Below are positions 7,920 through 16,908 of a stretch of 64,000 bases of DNA, piece by piece (position 1 is the first letter of the stretch; each line of letters opens with the position of its first letter). Made by a program: the position numbers and the translations under genes. Origin of the DNA: Theionarchaea archaeon (GTDB taxonomy: Archaea; Methanobacteriota_B; Thermococci; Methanofastidiosales; SZ-28-30); contig JACVGT010000001.1 of assembly GCA_018992685.1 (NCBI GenBank), positions 1 to 64,000 of the forward strand. Direction: 5' to 3'. The notes under the pieces were generated by a model that saw only the letters and a list, made by a program, of their open reading frames with translations, had not been told where the DNA came from and made no database searches.

Positions 7920-8825
7920 ATGAGATTTCAGGTCCTGTATTTGATTTTGCTTTCTCCCATTGTTGCAGAGCTAGTATCAGGGTCCACGCCCTTTTTCACG
8001 TTCTTGAATCCTGTAGTGCTCATGGTGTATGTGGGATTCTATGGGATGGGCTGCCTTATTATTCGAGAGGTTGCCGCTCGTAAATCATTGTGTTATAGTT
8101 CAGTCTTACTGCTGGGAGCTGCTTTTGGTGTTCTGGAGGAAGGAATTCTCTTGAGGAGCTGGTTTGATCCTCACTGGATGGGTGCCCAGATTACGTCTCA
8201 GGCATTGAGGATCTACGGGGTGAGTGTTCTGCAGCCCTTTGCCAACGTGGTGTACCATGCTGTGGTGAGTATTGCAACTCCCATAGTCTTGATGAACGCA
8301 TTACATTCAAGAGAACCCTGGTTGTCCAGGAGGTCTCTCTTCCTGGCAGGGGTGCTCTGTGCTGGATCTGCTGTACTGCTTCATAGATTCAACGACTATC
8401 AGGTTGCGGGATGGCAGTACTTGATGGGGATTCTGTTGTTTGGGATCTTCGTGGCGTCAGGAATCAGGGGAGTCAGTATTCCGCCGGGGATAAAGAAAAG
8501 GAGCCCTCAGGTTCTCTGGGCCATGGGATCTGTCTTTGTGGTTTTGCTCTTCTTCATCTTTTACACTCTAAGCGCTGCAGGGGTATCCTGGGCAGTTATT
8601 CTGGTGTGTGCCTTCTCTCTCTATGTTGGCTATGCTGTACTGTATGCTGGAACTCGGTTCGAGCCGGCCCATTTTTTTGCCAGTGCGTCAGGGATACTCA
8701 CGGGGCTGGTCTTTATTGTGGTTGTCATGGCCAGACGTGATCCCTCCAAGATTCTCAATGTGGTGGCAGCACTCCTTTTGGTGATGTATCTGGTGGTCCT
8801 ATACAGGAGGCATTTCAAAGTATAA
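7920..8825 (+). CDS. multi-span membrane protein, possibly CPBP-like
   Basis: A 301-residue protein that is almost entirely hydrophobic, with about eight to nine membrane spans. A glutamate pair in GAAFGVLEEGILLRSW and histidines in NVVYHAVVS and GNVVYHA-type helices recall the CPBP (CAAX-protease-like) membrane family, but the EE spacing to arginine is one residue longer than the usual EExxxR, so this is a weak suggestion. TTCTTAAGAG about 27 bases before the ATG suggests a leaderless transcript. No operon partner is evident. Confidence 0.65.
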   Translation: MRFQVLYLILLSPIVAELVSGSTPFFTFLNPVVLMVYVGFYGMGCLIIREVAARKSLCYSSVLLLGAAFGVLEEGILLRSWFDPHWMGAQITSQALRIYGVSVLQPFANVVYHAVVSIATPIVLMNALHSREPWLSRRSLFLAGVLCAGSAVLLHRFNDYQVAGWQYLMGILLFGIFVASGIRGVSIPPGIKKRSPQVLWAMGSVFVVLLFFIFYTLSAAGVSWAVILVCAFSLYVGYAVLYAGTRFEPAHFFASASGILTGLVFIVVVMARRDPSKILNVVAALLLVMYLVVLYRRHFKV

Positions 8826-8895
8826 GGTATTCTGGTGTCGGTAGCACGTGAATGGGAAGAGAGAAGATTTTTAAGTACTCTTGGGAAGGAGAGTC

Positions 8896-10149
8896 ATGGT
8901 CTGTATTGAGAATGTCAGGTTTCTGGATGGGTCTGTGAAGCATATCGTCACGGAGGGAACCTTTATTGAGTCAGTGGGAGAGAAGAAGGACCGTTCTGAC
9001 AGTGTTATTGATGGGACGGGGTACCTGGTGATACCCGGGCTGGTCAATACGCACACGCATCTTGCTATGACGTTATTACGAGGGCATGGTGATGATCTGC
9101 CTTTACAGGAATGGCTGGAAACGAAGGTGTGGCCTGCGGAGAAGGGGCTGACGGGAGAAGCTGTGTACTACGGCAGCTTGCTGGGCGCAATGGAGATGGT
9201 GAAATCCGGGACGACGTGTTTTGTTGATATGTACTTTTTCTGCAGAGACGTTGCGCGGGCAGTGGAGGAAATTGGCATGAGAGGGTATCTGGGATCAGGT
9301 ATTTTTGATTTTCCTTCACCTGAGTCAGATGATCCTTTTGAGACTGCAGTGAAGTTTATAGAAGAGGCTAAGGGGAAGAGTGAGCTGGTGGTCCCGGTCA
9401 TGGCCCCCCATGCGTTGTACACGTGTTCTGAGGAGACCTTTCACAAGTGTCTGGAGGTTGCGAGGAAATATGATTTGATCTTCCACACGCATGTCAGTGA
9501 GACGGAGAGGGAAGTCAGGGAATTCGTGGATCAGAAGGGGACGACACCGGTTGAATTCCTGTATGAGGGAGGGTTTCTGGACGAGAAGTTTCTTGCTGCC
9601 CACTGTGTGTGGCTGAATGACAGAGAACTGGATGTGTTTGCTGAAAAAGGAGTAAAGGTTTCTCACAATCCAGTATCAAACATGAAGATTGCTGCAGGGA
9701 TCATGCGACTACCTGACATGGTGAAGAGAGGGATTGCTGTTTCTCTGGCCACCGACGGGGCTGCCTCGAATAATAGTCTGGATATGATTGAGGTCATGAA
9801 GGTGTGTGCATTGCTGCATAAGGTTCATGCGGGTGATCCCACTGTGGTGACTGCCGGGAATGTATTGCGGATGGGCACGGTAAATGGTGCAGAATCTCTG
9901 GGATTGAAGGCAGGGGTCATTGCAGAGGGATATCTGGCTGATTTGGTGTTAGTCGACGTGAAGAAGCCAAATGCTGTTCCCTATCATGATTTTACATCCA
10001 ATATGGTGTATGCTATGCAGAGTGGGAATGTGGATACTGTGATCTGTAATGGAAAGGTTATTATGGAGAACCGACAGTTCTTGGGTGTTGATGAAGGGGA
10101 AATACTGGAAAAGGCAGAGGAAGTTGCTCAAGATATGGTTGCTGGGTGA
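8896..10149 (+). CDS. mtaD: amidohydrolase, adenosine-derivative deaminase (MTA/SAH/5'-deoxyadenosine type)
   Basis: A 417-residue cytoplasmic metal-dependent deaminase of the amidohydrolase superfamily, most like enzymes that deaminate 5'-methylthioadenosine, S-adenosylhomocysteine or 5'-deoxyadenosine. The metal ligands are visible as NTHTHLAM, FHTHVSETE, AAHCVWL and ATDGAASNN. The ATG at 8896 follows GGAAGGAG, so I prefer it to an upstream TTG at 8881. TTTTTAAG at about 8868 could be the TATA box. The window encodes several radical SAM enzymes, which release 5'-deoxyadenosine. Salvage of that product would be a useful role, but this is inference. Confidence 0.88.
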   Translation: MVCIENVRFLDGSVKHIVTEGTFIESVGEKKDRSDSVIDGTGYLVIPGLVNTHTHLAMTLLRGHGDDLPLQEWLETKVWPAEKGLTGEAVYYGSLLGAMEMVKSGTTCFVDMYFFCRDVARAVEEIGMRGYLGSGIFDFPSPESDDPFETAVKFIEEAKGKSELVVPVMAPHALYTCSEETFHKCLEVARKYDLIFHTHVSETEREVREFVDQKGTTPVEFLYEGGFLDEKFLAAHCVWLNDRELDVFAEKGVKVSHNPVSNMKIAAGIMRLPDMVKRGIAVSLATDGAASNNSLDMIEVMKVCALLHKVHAGDPTVVTAGNVLRMGTVNGAESLGLKAGVIAEGYLADLVLVDVKKPNAVPYHDFTSNMVYAMQSGNVDTVICNGKVIMENRQFLGVDEGEILEKAEEVAQDMVAG

Positions 10150-10297
10150 ACTCTCCCTCCAGAATTGCAGACGTAGTCGACAAGAAGAAAGACAAGGACT
10201 AGCTTAATTCTTCAGGACTAAATGGTTCACAACCCATTTCTGGTTCAAGAACATTCGTAGAAAGAAACCTTTTTAAGACTGAGTGGTAAGCATCAGC

Positions 10298-10627
10298 ATG
10301 GTAAAATTGCTGAAGGACACCATGACCCTAAAAGAAATCAAGGCTCTCGATGTATACAAAGAAGTGATAGGGTTCATGGCAGTTAACGGATACTACCTTA
10401 ATCAGTCAGTGGAACCAGTTAAGATTGTGGGAAAGAAAAAGGTTGAAGCAGGAGAAGGAATTCTGGACTCTCTTTTGAGTTCCTACAAATCGGCAGAATT
10501 GCATGTGGGGTTATGGCAGCGGGGCACAGATTTGACTGTTGTACTTGATTTCACCAAAGAAGCTGCATCTGATGCAGATACCATAAAAGGAATTCTATTA
10601 CATCGGTTTGGTCAGGAAAAAACCTGA
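10298..10627 (+). CDS. small protein of unknown function
   Basis: A 109-residue soluble alpha/beta-looking protein (helical N-terminus, then beta-rich SAELHVGLWQRGTDLTVVLDF). Family not recognised. I place the start at 10298 because CTTTTTAAG at 10269-10277 puts transcription start at about that ATG, and no ribosome binding site is present, as in a leaderless mRNA. An alternative upstream start at 10283 has no support. Confidence 0.6.
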   Translation: MVKLLKDTMTLKEIKALDVYKEVIGFMAVNGYYLNQSVEPVKIVGKKKVEAGEGILDSLLSSYKSAELHVGLWQRGTDLTVVLDFTKEAASDADTIKGILLHRFGQEKT

Positions 10628-10655
10628 ATCCGGCTGAATAGGGCCCCTTTCTGTC

Positions 10656-11255
10656 ATGTCTATCCATGAAGCAACTGATGATCTGCGGTATCTTCTAAAC
10701 CGTGGATACAGGAAATCCTATGCTCTCACCGTTGTGTGTAACCACTACCAGCTTCACAATAAAGATCGTCATTTCTTGGCCCGCACCGTCTTCTCAGATC
10801 AAGAGGCCCAGTCAATCAGACAGAAGAATATCCCCTTGGAACGTATACGGGGAAAGGATATTGCCCTCGACGGATACAATGTACTCATATCTACTGAGGC
10901 TGTTCTGACCGGTGACACACTTATTTGTGATGATTCAGTGGTCAGAGACATCAAAGGTGTCTTCGGGAAATACACCATAACAGAACTCACCTATCAAGCA
11001 CTTCAAGAAATCTTTACCGTCCTTATCCATTATTCACCCCATATGGCAACGTTCTATTTCGACCAGCAGGTACCCCATTCCGGCGACCTCTGTTCTTTCG
11101 TGAGAACGCACTTCCCCTGCACCGCCACAAAGCACGTGGACCTGGTCCTAGCACAGTTGAACCTCATTACAGCCACCTCAGATTCAATACTCATCAGAAA
11201 GCTAGACCACTTCATTGACATTCCTTTTGAGATTCTGCTTTCCAAACCCTTATAA
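10656..11255 (+). CDS. DUF434/NYN-like domain protein
   Basis: A 199-residue protein resembling the archaeal DUF434 family. The N-terminal 60 residues are helical and charged (LRYLLNRGYRKSYALTVVCNHY, HFLARTVFS). The C-terminal part has a nuclease-like pattern (IALDGYNVLIST, conserved aspartates, ATSDSILIRK) similar to NYN/PIN folds. That a ribonuclease activity exists is inference. The stop codon overlaps the TATA-like element of the next gene. Confidence 0.7.
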   Translation: MSIHEATDDLRYLLNRGYRKSYALTVVCNHYQLHNKDRHFLARTVFSDQEAQSIRQKNIPLERIRGKDIALDGYNVLISTEAVLTGDTLICDDSVVRDIKGVFGKYTITELTYQALQEIFTVLIHYSPHMATFYFDQQVPHSGDLCSFVRTHFPCTATKHVDLVLAQLNLITATSDSILIRKLDHFIDIPFEILLSKPL

Positions 11256-11257
11256 AT
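11249..11257 (+). promoter_or_regulatory. TATA box of the PAC2 gene
   Basis: CTTATAAAT lies 21 bases before the ATG at 11278 and overlaps the TAA of the gene in front. Spacing predicts transcription starting on or next to the ATG, so a leaderless message. Confidence 0.5.
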
Positions 11258-11277
11258 GTCGAACCATACACTAAAAC

Positions 11278-11979
11278 ATGGTAGAAATTGTAGAAAAAGA
11301 ACCAATCAACATTGAAGGCGGTACGGCAATTGAAGCATTCCCCGGAGTTGGACTGGTAGGGCACATTGCGGGCAGTTACATGATTAGCGCTTTGGACATG
11401 AAGCTCGTTGGATATATCAATTCAGATAGCCTTCCCCCCGTTTCCATTGTGTACGAAGGGGACATTATACCACCACTTCGCCTGTATCTTCATAAGAACA
11501 TCATCCTCTTCATCTCTGACATCCCTCTGCCACCTGAATCAGTGCATGAGATTACCAGAGAGATCTCCGGATTCCTGAAGGAGAAAAAGGTGGGGAAATC
11601 ACTCTCTCTGGCCGGAATTGGAACAGGAAAACAGGGAGAAAAAGTATATGCAGCAGCCACGGACAAGAAGCTACTGGAAGCATTGAAAATCGAGCCGCTG
11701 CAGTTGGGCAGTATTGTGGGAGCTTCAGGTTCTCTGTTGCTGGAGTGCAAGAAGCTGGGCATTCCTGGCGTTGGGCTTCTGGCCGAGACTATTGGGAATG
11801 TGCCTGATCCCCGGGCCTCTGCAAACCTTGTGACACACCTGGGAAACATACTTGGATTGAAGATAGATGTGGGGCCTCTTTTGGAAGAAGCAGAAGCAGT
11901 AGAGGAACGGTTTGAACAAATGATGGAAAATATGCGACAGAAAGAAGAAGCAGGGGAGTACGTCCCCATGTACAGGTGA
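11278..11979 (+). CDS. PAC2-family proteasome assembly chaperone-like protein
   Basis: A 233-residue protein of the PAC2 family, related to chaperones that help assemble proteasomes and similar complexes. Signatures are EAFPGVGLVGHIAGSYMI at the N-terminus, the internal GIGTGKQGEKVY, and GVGLLAETIGNVPDPRASANL. The C-terminal 40 residues form a charged helix. It lacks an obvious HbYX tail for docking on a proteasome (it ends YVPMYR). Expressed from its own TATA box, and the following small gene starts a few bases after its stop. Confidence 0.88.
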   Translation: MVEIVEKEPINIEGGTAIEAFPGVGLVGHIAGSYMISALDMKLVGYINSDSLPPVSIVYEGDIIPPLRLYLHKNIILFISDIPLPPESVHEITREISGFLKEKKVGKSLSLAGIGTGKQGEKVYAAATDKKLLEALKIEPLQLGSIVGASGSLLLECKKLGIPGVGLLAETIGNVPDPRASANLVTHLGNILGLKIDVGPLLEEAEAVEERFEQMMENMRQKEEAGEYVPMYR

Positions 11980-11983
11980 GAGC

Positions 11984-12415
11984 ATGGCCCGCGTAACATT
12001 TTTATCGGAACACATCGGCAGGATTATGTTCATCAGGACTGACAGCATGCCTGCAATAGCCGGCATTTCAAACAAGGTATATGACCTGCTTTTCCAGAGA
12101 TCGCTGCTTTCCTTGGAGATTAAGAGTGCTGACAATGTCAGCTCCCTCCTGTCTGCAGAAGAAGGAGTCAGCCTCTTCTTAACCCCTGTGTTAAGAGAGG
12201 ACATGCTGCCGAAAGCGGAAGGAATGATCTGTGAACTGAAGGACAAGAAGGTCACGCTCCAGAAAGTGAAAAAATGGGACGAAGCTGAAATCGTTGCGGT
12301 GCGGATTCAGGTCAAACCCCTGTGTACTGGAAGGATCAAGACAGTGGAAAGGCACCATCTGGGAGGAGGAGTGGACGTAGGAGTGGAGCGAGCAGTCCGC
12401 TGTTCCATCAGTTGA
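11984..12415 (+). CDS. protein of unknown function
   Basis: A 143-residue soluble protein of no recognised family. It starts 4 bases after the PAC2 stop (GTGAGAGC before ATG), suggesting co-expression. The first 60 residues are mixed alpha/beta. Residues 75-110 are lysine/glutamate rich (ELKDKKVTLQKVKKWDEAE). The C-terminus has a glycine-rich GGGVDVGVERAV. Proximity to PAC2 and TrmO may be coincidental. Confidence 0.55.
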   Translation: MARVTFLSEHIGRIMFIRTDSMPAIAGISNKVYDLLFQRSLLSLEIKSADNVSSLLSAEEGVSLFLTPVLREDMLPKAEGMICELKDKKVTLQKVKKWDEAEIVAVRIQVKPLCTGRIKTVERHHLGGGVDVGVERAVRCSIS

Positions 12416-12429
12416 ACGTGACTGGTACC

Positions 12430-12852
12430 ATGTCAATCTCTCTTGTCCCCATTGGTGTCGTTAGAAATGGTGTAACTGAGAGACCACTCTCTTGGAAAGA
12501 CATTGTCTCAGAAATCCATGTCAGGAAGGACCTGCAGGAAGGCCTGATGGATCTGGAGGAATTCTCTCATGTGTTGGTGGTGTTCTATCTGCACCTCTCG
12601 ATGTCGTTTCGCCTAAAGGTGCATCCCAGGGGAGATGAATCGCTGCCTGCCGTTGGAGTGTTTGGGACAAGGGCACCTGTACGCCCGAATCCCCTGGGAG
12701 TCACTGTGGTCGAGTTACTCTCACTCAAGGAAAACGTCCTGACAGTGAAAGAGCTGGATGCATTTGATGAAACGCCTGTGCTTGACATCAAGCCACACTT
12801 CGCTACGCCAGACCCTTCGAGACTTCCATCATGGGCTGAGAGGACCAGGTAA
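12430..12852 (+). CDS. trmO: tRNA N6-threonylcarbamoyladenosine methyltransferase TrmO
   Basis: SAM-dependent methyltransferase of the TrmO (UPF0066/TsaA) family that N6-methylates threonylcarbamoyladenosine at position 37 of certain tRNAs. The N-terminus LVPIGVVRNGVTER and the hallmark GTRAPVRPNPLGVTVVELL, DAFDETPVLDIKPH are all present. The 141-residue length is the single-domain minimum, without a C-terminal extension. I start at 12430 because the family begins there. The frame upstream to 12322 is low-complexity read-through. Confidence 0.9.
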   Translation: MSISLVPIGVVRNGVTERPLSWKDIVSEIHVRKDLQEGLMDLEEFSHVLVVFYLHLSMSFRLKVHPRGDESLPAVGVFGTRAPVRPNPLGVTVVELLSLKENVLTVKELDAFDETPVLDIKPHFATPDPSRLPSWAERTR

Positions 12853-12935
12853 AGAACAGACCATACTCCCAGACCACTGGGAATACAATCAAAAAGCTGG
12901 GATTCTTTGCCACCCAAGAATGAGAAGAAGAGTGA

Positions 12936-13115
12936 TTACTTCCATATTCTGTTTATCAGTGATTTTCGTTCTTCTTTTGACTCGAAATACTCACATTCAA
13001 TGTGTCTTGCCAGGTAATAGGCGTCATGCACTTCACAATATTTCACGTTTTCCCTTCTGTACAGGGAATCCTCGCGGTCAATAAAGTGGATACACTCTCC
13101 ACATCTATGTGGCAT
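12936..13115 (-). CDS. 59-residue cysteine protein, zinc-finger-like
   Basis: A short gene with convincing protein character: it starts MPHRCGECIHFIDRED and has cysteines at 5, 8, 27 and 41 (CxxC, then two single Cys), suitable for binding one zinc or an iron-sulfur cluster, followed by a basic helix ending in RIWK. On the minus strand CTTTAAATAG (13138-13145) lies about 25 bases before the ATG, so the message would be leaderless. Function unknown. Similar small CxxC proteins often bind nucleic acid. It converges on trmO. Confidence 0.65.
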   Translation of the reverse strand: MPHRCGECIHFIDREDSLYRRENVKYCEVHDAYYLARHIECEYFESKEERKSLINRIWK

Positions 13116-13270
13116 ATAGGTAGAGAGGAGAGTTTCTATTTAAAGATTGTCCCTATCTGCTGCTACAGGATCACCGCATGCTGGCGGTTTACCTGCTGAC
13201 AGGATCTGTGTCACCCCGATTATGTGCATGGTGTATGCGATACCCACAGCGGATAGACAGAATTGAGCCA

Positions 13271-13317
13271 GGTACGTCAACCACTATGTCCCTTAGCGTG
13301 TTTACGAGTGACGTACC
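13271..13317. repeat. 9-bp perfect inverted repeat around a 29-base loop
   Basis: GGTACGTCA at 13271-13279 is exactly repeated as its complement TGACGTACC at 13309-13317. It lies in a stretch without a convincing gene, about 25 bases before a strong TATA box. It could be a terminator stem, an operator or the base of a structured RNA. None is proved. Confidence 0.55.
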
Positions 13318-13340
13318 CAGCACGTTCCCCCACACACAAG

Positions 13341-13350
13341 ATATATAAAA
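13341..13350 (+). promoter_or_regulatory. strong TATA box with no coding gene behind it
   Basis: ATATATAAAA is the best TATA match in this intergenic stretch and points to a start near 13371. No open frame with protein character follows, so it probably drives a non-coding RNA. Confidence 0.5.
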
Positions 13351-13370
13351 ATCTTTGCCTGTGTACTGCA

Positions 13371-13600
13371 TGTGGGCGACAAAGAAGGATTCGGGCTTTA
13401 TCTTGAAAATTAGCCACGAGGCAATGAGCCTAAAATGGGGATTCTACCATCATCCACTGCAGAGAGGAATAGCTCCAAAGGGGTAATACGAGGGGACGGA
13501 TGTTCTGAGGTGCTCAACGTCACCTACGCTCCGGTGAAAGGGCATCACCTCTCCTACAGGGGGCTGCAGATAGAGGATTTCCGGGAGATTTCGATTTGGG
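13371..13600 (+). ncRNA. candidate structured non-coding RNA
   Basis: About 230 bases between the TATA box at 13341 and the promoter of the ribosomal operon. Several short stems can be drawn by eye: AGGC/GCCT at 13420-13432, TCACC/GGTGA and then GGTGA/TCACC at about 13529-13549, and GAGGTG with CACCTC enclosing them. A frame open from 13435 to 13683 has no protein character and reads through the next promoter. I do not see SRP RNA or RNase P RNA signatures. Boundaries are guesses. Confidence 0.3.
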
Positions 13601-13604
13601 AATC

Positions 13605-13620
13605 CGAAACCTTTATAAAG
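13605..13620 (+). promoter_or_regulatory. promoter of the ribosomal protein operon (BRE and TATA)
   Basis: CGAAACCTTTATAAAG matches an archaeal BRE plus TATA box. Transcription would start near 13641, leaving a leader of about 124 bases before rpl3. Confidence 0.6.
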
Positions 13621-13700
13621 AAGAACCAGTGTAAAAATACAGGCTCGCTTCTATGCGATAATTCGGCGTTGAACAGTAGTTGAAAAAGCATTCAGTTATG

Positions 13701-13726
13701 TTGGAATGGGGTTAGCTTCATTCCAA
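13701..13726 (+). promoter_or_regulatory. hairpin in the leader of the ribosomal operon
   Basis: TTGGAATG at 13701-13708 pairs perfectly with CATTCCAA at 13719-13726 around a 10-base loop. It lies in the untranslated leader 38 bases before rpl3. Ribosomal protein operons are often controlled by a product binding such a structure, but which protein would bind here is unknown. Confidence 0.45.
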
Positions 13727-13764
13727 TTTCTGAAAATCATCACCTCTGGTTGGAGGCTATCCAC

Positions 13765-14769
13765 ATGACTAATTTCAAGCACCGCAGACCAAGACGAGGC
13801 TCCCTTGGCTACTCTCCCCGAAAACGGGCCAAGAAGCTTGTGCCAAGGGTTTCAGCCTGGAAAGACACAGGAGAAGCAAAACTCCTAGATTATCCTGGTT
13901 ACAAGGCAGGAATGACCCATGCCTACAAGATAGATGACCGTCCCCATGCTCTGAGCAAGGGGAAAGAAGTACTGGTTCCTGCCACTGTGATTGAAACTCC
14001 ACCTGTGTATGTATTTGGCATTAGAGGGTACAAGAAGACATCCAGTGGGCTACAGGCGATAGGAGAAGTGTGGAGCGATAATGGTCACTCTCACCTGGGT
14101 AAAAGACTGGTCCTGAACAAGAAAAAAGGTAAATCAAAGAGCAAGAAAAAGAAAGTCGATTTCTCCGGGGCAGATGATATTCGATTGCTCGTTTGCACCC
14201 AGCCTCACCTCATCCACCTCAAGAAGAATCCTGACATCATGGAGTGCGGTATAGGGGGGAAAGATACAACTTCCAAACTTGAATTTGCTGAAGGAGTCCT
14301 GGGTAAGGAAATCACGGTAGATCAGGTATTCGGAGAAGGAGACTTCGTTGACGTTGTCAGCGTTACCAAAGGAAAGGGTACCCAGGGCGTCATCAAGCGG
14401 TGGGGTGTGAAAATCCAGGATCGAAAGACAGATGATGCTCGACGGCATGTGGGCTGTATTGGTCCATGGAAGCCCCATAAAACCCTGTGGAGAGTACCAT
14501 TTTCTGGTCAGATGGGCAATCACACAAGGACTGCCCTGAACAAGCGGTTACTGAAGATGGGCTCTGTCCAGGACGATGATGTTACTCCAAAAGGAGGATT
14601 TATCAACTACGGGATTTTGAGAACCAGCTATGTACTGGTGAAGGGGAGTGTAGCAGGTCCTTCCAAGAGAATCGTGAGAATGCGGCAGGCCATCAGGCCG
14701 CCCCGGCATCTACCTCCAGGAAAACCAGTGATTACTCATGTTTCATTATCCAGCAAGCAGGGTGTGTAA
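13765..14769 (+). CDS. rpl3: large subunit ribosomal protein uL3
   Basis: Core 50S protein near the peptidyl-transferase centre. 334 residues. The archaeal/eukaryotic N-terminus HRPRRGSLGYSPRKRAKK is present. The ATG at 13765 is preferred to 13750 because GGAGG sits 8 bases before it. A lysine-rich stretch at about residues 118-130 and the conserved TKGKGTQGVIKRWG are visible. First gene of the operon; the uL4 ATG follows its stop directly. Confidence 0.97.
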   Translation: MTNFKHRRPRRGSLGYSPRKRAKKLVPRVSAWKDTGEAKLLDYPGYKAGMTHAYKIDDRPHALSKGKEVLVPATVIETPPVYVFGIRGYKKTSSGLQAIGEVWSDNGHSHLGKRLVLNKKKGKSKSKKKKVDFSGADDIRLLVCTQPHLIHLKKNPDIMECGIGGKDTTSKLEFAEGVLGKEITVDQVFGEGDFVDVVSVTKGKGTQGVIKRWGVKIQDRKTDDARRHVGCIGPWKPHKTLWRVPFSGQMGNHTRTALNKRLLKMGSVQDDDVTPKGGFINYGILRTSYVLVKGSVAGPSKRIVRMRQAIRPPRHLPPGKPVITHVSLSSKQGV

Positions 14770-15525
14770 ATGAAAGCGACTGTGTATTCAATTGAGGGCG
14801 AACCGTCAGGGAAGATAGAACTCCCATCCATCTTTGAGACAGAACACAGACCTGATCTCATCAAGAGGGCAGTTCTCTCCAGCATCAGTAACAGAATTCA
14901 GCCCAGGGGAACAAGTCCTCTGGCGGGAAAACGACGTGTTGTCCACTACATGGGGACCAACAGAGGAATCTCCCGGACACCGCGGACGGCTTCTGGAGGA
15001 AGAAGGGCAGCCTTCGTTCCTCAGGCAGTGGGGGGGCGCATAGCTCACCCTCCTAAAGTGGAAAAAATCCAGGCCGAGAAAATTAACAGGAAAGAGAAGA
15101 AACTGGCCCTTCGTTCAGCTGTCGCAATGTCTGCAGATTCTGACGTTGTGAGAAGGCGTGGCCACAGAATTGATGATGTGAAAGAGATTCCCCTGATTGT
15201 AGAAGATTCACTGGAGGATCTGGAACAAACCAAAGAAATCAGGGAGGTATTCGAAGCTCTGGGAGCATTGAAAGACGTTGAGCGAGCCCAGAATCGAAAA
15301 ATAAGAGCAGGTAAAGGTAAGATGAGAGGAAGAAAATACAAGAAAAAGAAAGGACCCCTGCTGGTGGTCACCAGACCGCTACGAAGTGCTCGGAACCTGC
15401 CGGGAGTGGATGTGGTAACAGTGGATAACCTGGGACCAGAACACTTGGCACCCGGAACGCACCCCGGGCGGTTTGTGATCTGGACCAAGTCAGCAATTGA
15501 GAACCTGGAGAGGATTGCATGGTAG
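14770..15525 (+). CDS. rpl4: large subunit ribosomal protein uL4
   Basis: 251-residue archaeal-type uL4, which lines the peptide exit tunnel. The extended tunnel loop is recognisable ([19 protein letters not shown], then [11 protein letters not shown]). In many organisms uL4 regulates its own operon, relevant to the leader hairpin upstream, though nothing here proves it. Its end overlaps the uL23 start by 7 bases. Confidence 0.97.
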   Translation: MKATVYSIEGEPSGKIELPSIFETEHRPDLIKRAVLSSISNRIQPRGTSPLAGKRRVVHYMGTNRGISRTPRTASGGRRAAFVPQAVGGRIAHPPKVEKIQAEKINRKEKKLALRSAVAMSADSDVVRRRGHRIDDVKEIPLIVEDSLEDLEQTKEIREVFEALGALKDVERAQNRKIRAGKGKMRGRKYKKKKGPLLVVTRPLRSARNLPGVDVVTVDNLGPEHLAPGTHPGRFVIWTKSAIENLERIAW

Positions 15526-15782
15526 ACCCGTACAGTATTGTAAGTCATCCCCTGGTAACTGAACAGACGGTTGCCTCCATGGACAGAGATAATGTCCTGG
15601 TATTCATTGTGAAGAGAACAGCGTCCAAGAGTGAGATCAAAAAGGCTATAGAGGAACTCTATGAGGTGGAACTGGTGTCAGTGAATACGCTGGTCCTGCT
15701 TGATGGAAGAAAGAAGGCCTACGTGAAACTGAGAGAGGAGTACCTGGCTGACGAAGTGGCTACCAAGATAGGAGTATTTTAG
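15519..15782 (+). CDS. rpl23: large subunit ribosomal protein uL23
   Basis: 87-residue protein at the tunnel exit, the docking point for SRP and the Sec translocon. Typical start [13 protein letters not shown] and [23 protein letters not shown]. Overlaps uL4 by 7 bases, so translation is probably coupled. Confidence 0.97.
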   Translation: MVDPYSIVSHPLVTEQTVASMDRDNVLVFIVKRTASKSEIKKAIEELYEVELVSVNTLVLLDGRKKAYVKLREEYLADEVATKIGVF

Positions 15783-15790
15783 GTGATACT

Positions 15791-16489
15791 ATGGGAAAGA
15801 GACTGATTCAGCAGGCCCGGGGAAAAGGATCTACCAAGTACAGAGCACCCAGCCACCGGTATAAATACTCGGTAAAGTACCCTGTCCGGCCCTGCAAAGG
15901 AGTTGTGCGAGCGCTGATCAATGATCCTGCTCACACTGCCGTCATTGCCAAGGTGGTATATGAAGGTGGACAGAAAGGATTCTTACTGGCTCCTGAGGGA
16001 TTGTGTGTGAACCAGAAAATCTCTGTGGGAGGTGAAGATGTGTCCCCTGGAAATGTACTGCAGTTAGGATCGATACCAGAAGGGACTCTGGTGTATAACC
16101 TTGAAAAACAGCAGTTTGACGGGGGAAAACTTGTGCGGTCATCTGGTACTTATGCGACGATCATTTCTCATGAAGATGGAAAAACAGTGGTCCAGCTCCC
16201 TTCAAAGCAGATGAAGACCTTCCCTTCCACAGCACGAGCGACGGTGGGAGTGGCCTCAGGAGGGGGAAGGACAGAAAAGCCCATGCTGAAATCGGGAAAG
16301 CGATTCCACATGCTGCAGAGCAAGGCACGCTCATATCTGAGAGTTTCTGGAGTGAGCATGAATGTGGTGGACCATCCTTTTGGTGGTGGACAGCACGACA
16401 TCAAAGGACGACCCATGACAGTGTCCAAGAACGCTTCCCCGGGAAGAAAGGTGGGTTTGATTAAAGCCAAAAGAACCGGGAGGAAGTAA
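15791..16489 (+). CDS. rpl2: large subunit ribosomal protein uL2
   Basis: 232-residue uL2, essential for subunit joining and peptidyl transfer. The C-terminal [14 protein letters not shown] contains the conserved histidine region, and [14 protein letters not shown] is intact. RBS AGGTGATACT before the ATG. Length is normal for archaea. Confidence 0.97.
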   Translation: MGKRLIQQARGKGSTKYRAPSHRYKYSVKYPVRPCKGVVRALINDPAHTAVIAKVVYEGGQKGFLLAPEGLCVNQKISVGGEDVSPGNVLQLGSIPEGTLVYNLEKQQFDGGKLVRSSGTYATIISHEDGKTVVQLPSKQMKTFPSTARATVGVASGGGRTEKPMLKSGKRFHMLQSKARSYLRVSGVSMNVVDHPFGGGQHDIKGRPMTVSKNASPGRKVGLIKAKRTGRK

Positions 16490-16491
16490 GT

Positions 16492-16899
16492 ATGGCAAAG
16501 AAAGAATTCACGTACAGAGGCATACCTGTGGAAGAACTCCGGAAAATGCCTATGGATAAGTTTATCTCGTTGCTGCCCTCGAGGCAGAGGAGATCATTGA
16601 AGAAAGGACTTCCTCCAGAGAAGAGAAAGCTTCTGTTGCGGCTACGAAAGGCAAAGGAAGCAGCGAAAGATGGTGAAAATGTCATTGTACGCACCCACTG
16701 CAGAGACATGATTGTCCTGCCTGAAATGGTGGGATTGACGGTGGGTATATACAATGGGAAGGAATTCAAAGTCGTGGAGATTAAGCCGGAAATGGTGGGA
16801 CATTTTTTCGGTGAGTTTGCGTTGACTCGCCGGAAGGTTGTCCATTCAGCTCCGGGTATTGGTGCAACCAAGTCTTCAATGTACGTACCTTTGAAGTAA
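16492..16899 (+). CDS. rps19: small subunit ribosomal protein uS19
   Basis: 135-residue archaeal uS19 of the 30S head. Characteristic [17 protein letters not shown] at the start and [23 protein letters not shown] pattern near the end. Two bases separate it from rpl2. Confidence 0.96.
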   Translation: MAKKEFTYRGIPVEELRKMPMDKFISLLPSRQRRSLKKGLPPEKRKLLLRLRKAKEAAKDGENVIVRTHCRDMIVLPEMVGLTVGIYNGKEFKVVEIKPEMVGHFFGEFALTRRKVVHSAPGIGATKSSMYVPLK

Positions 16900-16908
16900 G
16901 GTGTAACT

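Noticed and set aside
13371..13600. Identification of the structured region as SRP RNA or RNase P RNA
   Set aside because: The conserved SRP helix 8 and RNase P core motifs are not visible.
13435..13683. 82-codon open frame in front of rpl3
   Set aside because: It reads through the operon's TATA box and has no protein-like composition or ribosome binding site.
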